Shown here in pieces: positions 1 through 28,958 of a stretch of DNA of 28,958 nucleotides. The translations under genes were made by a program, and so were the position numbers. The notes beneath the pieces are model-generated. The model made no database searches and was not told the DNA's origin. It worked only from the letters and a program-made list of their open reading frames with translations. This DNA is from Saccoglossus kowalevskii (taxonomy: Eukaryota > Hemichordata > Enteropneusta > Harrimaniidae). The stretch is taken from NCBI RefSeq assembly GCF_000003605.2, contig NW_003116454.1:380191-409148 (forward strand), written 5' to 3'. Position 1 is the stretch's first letter. The number at the start of each line of letters is the position of its first letter.

Positions 1-192
1 AGGGTTATCCGAGAAGCAGGCAAGAACATTTTCTCGTAGATATATTAACAAGTTGATATCATTTCGTTTTCGTGGAAATGTACAAGAATCAGAAATTACC
101 ATGACACATCTCCACCTTAAACCCCATTAAACCCGATATCACATTGACAATATTGTGCACACGCGTACTGCATACATTAAATAACAACTGAG

Positions 193-278
<86 letters not shown>

Positions 279-534
279 CTAGTTGATCCCCCACCACATA
301 AACGACACAGGAAAGGTCCACCCACCCACACTTTTTGGGAAACTAATTTTTGAGTGTACAATCAATCATGGTGAATTTGTCTTATTATTTCGTTGTACTT
401 AATAAAGAAGAAAGAAATTAGTTTGCATCAATGTTCATTACATTTTAGTTGAGGTCATGACATAAAGTCACAATCCTCCAGGAGACGAAAAATAAAAACG
501 CGTCTGTAACACCGATTGTACTTGTTTTTTTTAT
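1..534. other. 3' flank of the alpha-glucosidase gene
   Basis: No gene recognised. It holds the (AT)n microsatellite at 195-277 and otherwise plain AT-rich DNA. Reading frames here are made of the AT repeat (Tyr-Ile). Confidence 0.6.
195..277. repeat. (AT)n microsatellite, about 41 units
   Basis: Uninterrupted alternating AT over about 83 bases. It lies about 270 bp past the poly(A) signal. Length is likely polymorphic and may be misassembled. Confidence 0.97.
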
Positions 535-542
535 AATGCACG

Positions 543-548
543 TTTATT
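543..548 (-). terminator. Poly(A) signal AATAAA
   Basis: Canonical AATAAA on the minus strand, 86 nt after the stop codon. It predicts a 3' UTR of about 110 nt ending near 520-530. Confidence 0.65.
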
Positions 549-634
549 GAAACAGATCTGTCGTGTCCTACTTTGCATAGTAAATTACATAACTAAAAGT
601 AAATGATTGATGTCACGTAGGAATACATTTTACA

Positions 635-24651
<24,017 letters not shown>

Positions 24652-24704
24652 GCTGATTCTAGCAGCTTCACGGAGTAAGTGTGAGAAATCTGACAGATAC
24701 TGCA

Positions 24705-24711
24705 TATTATA
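24705..24711 (-). promoter_or_regulatory. Predicted TATA box (TATAATA) of the alpha-glucosidase gene
   Basis: On the minus strand TATAATA starts 29 nt upstream of an initiator-like TCACACT (24684-24678) whose A is at 24682, the standard TATA-to-start spacing. This predicts a 31-nt 5' leader before the ATG at 24651. The upstream in-frame ATGs (24714 and 24705) would then not be transcribed. The element lies in a repeat copy whose two relatives lack TATAATA at the equivalent place. Prediction from spacing only. Confidence 0.4.
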
Positions 24712-24929
24712 CACAACTTATCAAGGCGCCGATCAGTCTGATTAATATATCTATTATTTTTCTATCGCAACAGGACGACGTTCCAATTATCATTCTAAAT
24801 AGTTCACTGTAAACAGTCATACCTGTAATCAATGTGGAGATTGGAAAAGGTGTGACTAACGTTTATCCAAACTAAGATTGTCGATGGATACACTTGAAAT
24901 TGGAGGATATAAACGGTCGGATTTGTATT

Positions 24930-25236
24930 CATATTGGGATTGTGAATAGCTACACACATATATTCATATGAAGATTGTAAACAGTTAGTATAAAGAAATT
25001 GTTGACAATCACACCTATATTCCTGGAAAGATAGTAAACAGCCACACATATACGGAGATTCTGAAGAGTCACTCATGTCCATATATGGAAATTGGTAATG
25101 ACCACATGTGTATTCTTGTGCAGATTGTATACTGGCACACATGCATCCACATAGACTATAAACATGCACATATATTGAGATTTTCATCAACCACGCCCGC
25201 ATTAGCACACATGCACCCATATGAAGATTGTAAAAA
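24930..25236. repeat. Degenerate minisatellite flank, left side
   Basis: Diverged ~30-35-bp units of the same type (CATATGAAGATTGTAAACAG followed by CACAC...CAT). They blend into the end of large repeat copy A. Confidence 0.8.
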
Positions 25237-25740
25237 GTCACACAAGTCTCCATGTGAAGATTGTAAACGGTCACACAAGTCTCCATGTGGAGATTGTTAA
25301 CAGTCACACAAGTCTTCATGTGAATATTGTAAACAGTCACACAAGTCTCCATGTGGAGATTGTTAACAGTCACACAGGTCTCCATGTGGAGATTGTTAAC
25401 AGTCACACAAGTCTCCATGTGGAGATTGTTAACAGTCACACAAGTCTCCATGTGGAGATTGTTAACAGTCACACAAGTCTCCATGTGGAGATTGTTAACA
25501 GTCACACAGGTCGCCATGTGGAGATTTTAAAAAGTCACACAAGTCTCCATGTGGAGATTGTTAACAGCTACACAAGTCTCCATGTGGAGATTGTTAACAG
25601 TCACACAAGTCTCCATGTGGAGATAGTTAACAGTCACAAAAGTCTCCATGTGGAGATTTTAAACAGTCACACAAGTCTCCATGTGGAGATTGTTAACAGT
25701 CACACAAGTCTCCATGTGGAGATTGTTAACAGCTACACAT
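25237..25740. repeat. 33-bp minisatellite, homogenised core of 15 units
   Basis: CATGTG cores recur every 33 bp from about 25251 to 25713. The unit holds TCTCCATGTGGAGA (6-bp arms around TG, able to form a hairpin) and GTTAACAGTCACACAAG. Units differ from each other by 0-4 bases. The period is a multiple of three, so frames stay open on both strands (plus 25221-25754, minus 24804-25517) with 11-residue repeats. I consider these non-coding. Confidence 0.95.
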
Positions 25741-26020
25741 GCATCCATACATAAATTGCAAACAGCCGCACATGTCTCTATATGCTGATTGCCAACAATC
25801 ACATTTGTGTTCATATGAAAAAAATATCAGTCACACACGTCGCTAAATGGAGATTTTTTACGATCACGCTTGTATTCATATGAAGGTTATGAACAGCCAC
25901 ACATGCAACCACATACAGATTGTAACCAGTCGCACATGTCTCTGTACGGAGTTTGCCGTAGATCAGACGTGTATTCATAATAAGATTGTAACCAGTCGCA
26001 CATGAAGAGTGTTAACATGA
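25741..26020. repeat. Degenerate minisatellite flank, right side
   Basis: Diverged units such as CATACATAAATTGCAAACAG and CATATGAAGGTTATGAACAG, with CACA-rich spacers, fading out near 26020. Confidence 0.8.
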
Positions 26021-26765
26021 TTTTACTATAATAGGGTGTGAATGTTGTGTCTACAGCGCGCATTAAAATTTGCATATAGCATTAGCGGGTAACAAAGATT
26101 GTGATAAAGGAAAGAGTGGTATAAACAAAGATCAGTGATTCCTTGAAATCGATACCAGGATGGGGGGGGGGGTAAAAGAAAAGTTATATAACATTTCATT
26201 ATTTAATAATTTATTAAAATACATAAGTTTGTCCAACTCCCTGTGCTCAAACCCTGCAAATAGAAGTGTGCATGGAATCATGGGAAGAAACGGTGTGCAT
26301 TGCCATGTGATAACTGTCATAAAGGTGATTGACAGGTTACACTTATTTACAATTCCGAAAGTACAATTGGAATCTACCAGGTGTGCTTGTGATTTACATA
26401 ACAAAGGATGTTATCGATCTACTGAGTTGCCTACGTGAGACACCTGTGCAAGCAAGATTCCTGTATTTCTTCGTCATTGTGTTGCAGAAGCCATTGACTG
26501 TCATCCATTTCGACATCCTGGAACTGTGAGTCATCACCAATGCACACTTCCCTAGGCAATCCGCTATTTTTATTTATTCATTGTATTTTTCTGTGCTTGT
26601 TTCTTGTACTTATGTTGAAAGGTATTAAAGCCAAGAGCTTTAACTTGATATTTTGATGTATGTGTATCTCATTTCCAGTACTATTGTCTTGTCTACCCCA
26701 TACTAGCAGAGAAAGAACCCCCTGTCCAGTGTGAATTCTGTGGGTGCCCCTCTCAATAGCAATAA
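26021..26765. other. Non-repeat island inside the repeat field
   Basis: No minisatellite units here. It holds a G11 run at 26162-26172, a possible decayed trefoil-like reading at 26376-26555 (plus), and a perfect 7-bp hairpin TTAAAGC-CAAGA-GCTTTAA at 26625-26643. No gene is supported. Confidence 0.5.
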
Positions 26766-26885
26766 GCAGGCTTTACACTGTGACAGTTACCGATCACACT
26801 TCTATTTATACGGAGATTGCAAGTAGCCGCACACACATCCTTATGTAGAATATGCTATACATGTCTTCATATGAATATTGTTTTT
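26766..26885. repeat. Short degenerate minisatellite block before copy B
   Basis: Units such as CACTTCTATTTATACGGAGA followed by TTGCAAGTAGCCGCACACAC, and CTTCATATGAATATTG. Confidence 0.65.
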
Positions 26886-27300
26886 TATGTGGCAAACTAA
26901 AGCCCATAAAGCTTTAAAGAACGTGACGTCACTAATCAGATACCAATCAGAACGAATTTGAATAATGAATGCCCGAATACAGAGAATTGACGGTTGTAAA
27001 GTTACTCTGTTGTCATGAGAAAAGTGTACAAAATCTGACTGATACTGCAAATTGCAAATAGTTTGTCGAGTCATCAATCAGTAACCAATCAAAATCCATG
27101 CGGTACAGTCTGATTAGAATAACAATTATTTTTCTGTCGCAATGTATAGGGCGACGTTCCAATTATCATTCTAAATAGGTCATATCCGTGAAAACTGTAA
27201 ACAGTCCTACGGGTATCAATGTGGAAATGTCTGACTAACGTTTATCCAAACGAAGATTGCCAATAGATGCACTGTATCAAAATTGAGAATGAAAATGCAT
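26886..27300. repeat. Large repeat unit, copy B
   Basis: Landmarks in order: GGCAAACTAAAGCCCATAAAGC, AACGAATTTGAATAAT, AATACAGAGAATTG, GTCATGAGAAAAGTG, AAATCTGACTGATACTGC, CAGTCTGATTAGAATA, CGACGTTCCAATTATCATTC, GTTTATCCAAACGAAGATTG. It lies 940 bp before copy C, and both are followed by degenerate minisatellite units. Confidence 0.8.
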
Positions 27301-27825
27301 GTAAACAGATCACATACATCCATATGAAAATTATAAACACTCACTTTTGTATTCGTATTGAGATTGTGGACAGTCGCACATCCACCAATCTGGAGATTGT
27401 ACACAGCCAAACATGAATGTATATGAGGATTGTAAACAGTCACGTTTCTGTATGGGGATTGTTAACGATCATACTTATATTAATATGAAGATTACAGACA
27501 GTCACACACGGTTTTATATGGACAGTCAGACTTATACTCGTATGACAATTGTCAACAGCCATGTATGCATCTATATGATGGCAAACAAACACAAACACAT
27601 ACTTTTTCATGTGAAGACTTTTAGAGATCACATCTGTATTCACATGGAGATTGTAAACATTTACATATTAATGAACATTGATATTATAATCAATCACACA
27701 CGTATGTATATATAGACACACATCAACCACACGAATACTGTAATCAGCCACACGCGTCTCTATGTGTAGATTGTTAACGACCCCACTTGTATTCACATGA
27801 AGAATTAGATAACCACTTGAAGTTT
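27300..27825. repeat. Degenerate minisatellite between copies B and C
   Basis: Repeated CATATGAAAATTATAAACAC, GGAGATTGTACACAGCCA, ATGGGGATTGTTAACGATCA type units with CACAC spacers. Chance frames are open on both strands. Confidence 0.8.
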
Positions 27826-28245
27826 GTACTTAGCCAACTAAAACCCTATAAAGCTTGAAGTCACTAATCAGAGACCAATCACAAAACGAATTTGAATAAT
27901 ACAGAGAATTGCCATTTCGGGCGACTCCAACGATGAACACCTAAATTGCCATGACAAGAAGTGACAGAAATCTGACAGACACTGTACATTGCACTCAGCT
28001 TATCAAGTCAACAATCAGTGACTAATCAAAACCCATGTGTCACAGTCTGATTAGAATATCAATTATTAGGACGACGTTCCAATTATCACTCTAAATAGGT
28101 CATACACATGATGATTGTAAACAGTCAAACCTGTATCAATGTGCAGACTGAAAAAGTTCTGAGCAACGTGTATCCAAACTAAGATTACCAATGGTCACAC
28201 TTTTATTAAAATTGGAGAAAATATACGGTCACATTTATATTCATA
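27826..28245. repeat. Large repeat unit, copy C
   Basis: Landmarks: AGCCAACTAAAACCCTATAAAG, CACTAATCAGAGACCAATCA, AACGAATTTGAATAATACAG, AATTGCCATGACAAGAAG, GAAATCTGACAGACACTG, CACAGTCTGATTAGAATATC, CGACGTTCCAATTATCACTC, TATCCAAACTAAGATTACCA. The flanks of exon 1 in copy A are joined here. Confidence 0.8.
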
Positions 28246-28835
28246 TTGGGATTGCTACACATACATTCATATTGTTACAGTTACACACACGTCTCTATAT
28301 GAGGATTGTTAATGACCACACCTGCACCCACATGGTTATTGTACACAGCCACACACTTATATACGAGCTTGTTAACGATCACACCTGTACTCATAATGAG
28401 AATGTAAACATTTACACATGAATTAACATTGAGATTGGGATCAGTCGACCACGTCTCTAAATGGAGATTGTCAACACTCACACTTGCATTTGAATAGATT
28501 GTCAACAGTCACACTCACACTTGCCACACGCAATTCACATAAAGATTGTAATCAACCACACGCCTTTCTATGTGGAGCTTGGTAACGCTCACATTCGTGT
28601 TTATTTGGAGATTGTAAACATCCACACATGAATGCATATGAAGATTGTAATCAGTCACACGTCTCCATATAAAGATTGTTAACTTTCATACTTGCATTTG
28701 CATAGAAAGCTATGCATCACCCACAGTCAGATTGTAATCTCTATGTGGAGACTGTTAACGATCACACTTAGTTTAGTATGGAGATTGTAAACAATCACAT
28801 GCGTCTTTATATAGATATTGTTATACGTATGTAAA
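28246..28835. repeat. Degenerate minisatellite after copy C
   Basis: About 18 diverged units (TCTCTATATGAGGATTGTTA, CACATAAAGATTGTAATCA and so on), ending abruptly near 28835 where less AT-rich sequence begins. Confidence 0.8.
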
Positions 28836-28837
28836 TG

Positions 28838-28958
28838 TAGCCTGGACTCACCCGGCACGAGTCCATACACAAAATAAATACAGTTTCCGAACTAGTTGAC
28901 CACGCAATTTCCACTGGGCTCGCGGAATTCGTAGTTGGTATACCTACGCAGTACAAGT
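28838..28958. other. Possible edge of a neighbouring gene or transposon
   Basis: The last 120 bases have higher GC and no repeats. Plus strand: an acceptor-like AAATGTAG precedes a frame open to the window end containing INTVSELVDHAISTGLAEFV. Minus strand: after GCGTAG there is an open frame that ends near CCGG|GTGAGT, and another that reaches a stop after PSGNCVVN. At most one can be real; I do not recognise a family. Confidence 0.25.

Noticed and set aside
89-361. Alternative terminal exon next to the AT repeat (frame with NVISGLMGFKVEM)
   Set aside because: Needs the wrong splice phase and passes through the microsatellite. The exon at 635-697 fits phase, acceptor, strand pattern and stop.
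24652-24714. Longer N-terminus from the upstream in-frame ATG at 24714
   Set aside because: The extra residues are polar and derived from repeat sequence. They would bury the signal peptide and lie upstream of the predicted transcription start.
25237-25740. CRISPR-like array (palindromic motif at constant spacing)
   Set aside because: The sequence between the palindromes is conserved, not unique, so there are no spacers. The setting is an animal genome and units grade into diverged minisatellite.
24804-25754. Long open frames of 237 codons (minus) and 177 codons (plus) as repeat-protein genes
   Set aside because: They overlap on opposite strands, arise from a repeat period divisible by three, and have no signal, splice or conserved non-repeat part.

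Overview
The window is animal nuclear DNA. It is AT-rich, dense in introns and full of microsatellites, minisatellites and transposon relics, with no bacterial-style gene packing. One gene dominates. I reassembled it by hand on the minus strand as 24 exons running from an ATG at 24651 to a stop at 637-635. All splice phases agree and the exons sum to 2778 nt (925 codons plus stop). The product is a glycoside hydrolase family 31 (GH31) alpha-glucosidase of the acid alpha-glucosidase / maltase-glucoamylase / sucrase-isomaltase type. It has a short signal peptide, two tandem P-type trefoil domains, one catalytic unit with both catalytic aspartates, and a complete C-terminal beta region. Compact introns and the repeat content suggest an invertebrate metazoan; I cannot name the species or phylum from sequence alone.

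Layout from high to low coordinate, in the direction of transcription. 28838-28958 is a less AT-rich patch that may be the edge of a neighbouring gene or transposon. 24680-28835 is a repeat field: three diverged copies of a several-hundred-base unit, set among degenerate arrays of a ~33-bp minisatellite with a homogenised core of 15 units at about 25237-25740. The first coding exon (24503-24651) and its predicted TATA/initiator promoter lie inside the first copy of that larger unit. In the two other copies the sequences flanking this exon are directly joined. Exons 2-13 are closely spaced (24.0-17.5 kb). Exons 14-24 are spread over 14.8-0.6 kb with introns up to 3.9 kb. A poly(A) signal sits at 543-548, and an (AT)n microsatellite lies beyond it at 195-277.

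Notable points: intron 13 appears to use a GC-AG splice pair; exon 15 is only 35 nt; the second trefoil has lost exactly the two cysteines that pair with each other in the canonical fold; and intron 14 carries a decayed fragment of the C-terminal CCHC region of a non-LTR retrotransposon. Apart from the repeat-embedded first exon, I see no strong candidate for an undescribed system. Long open frames inside the minisatellite follow from its 33-bp (multiple of three) period.
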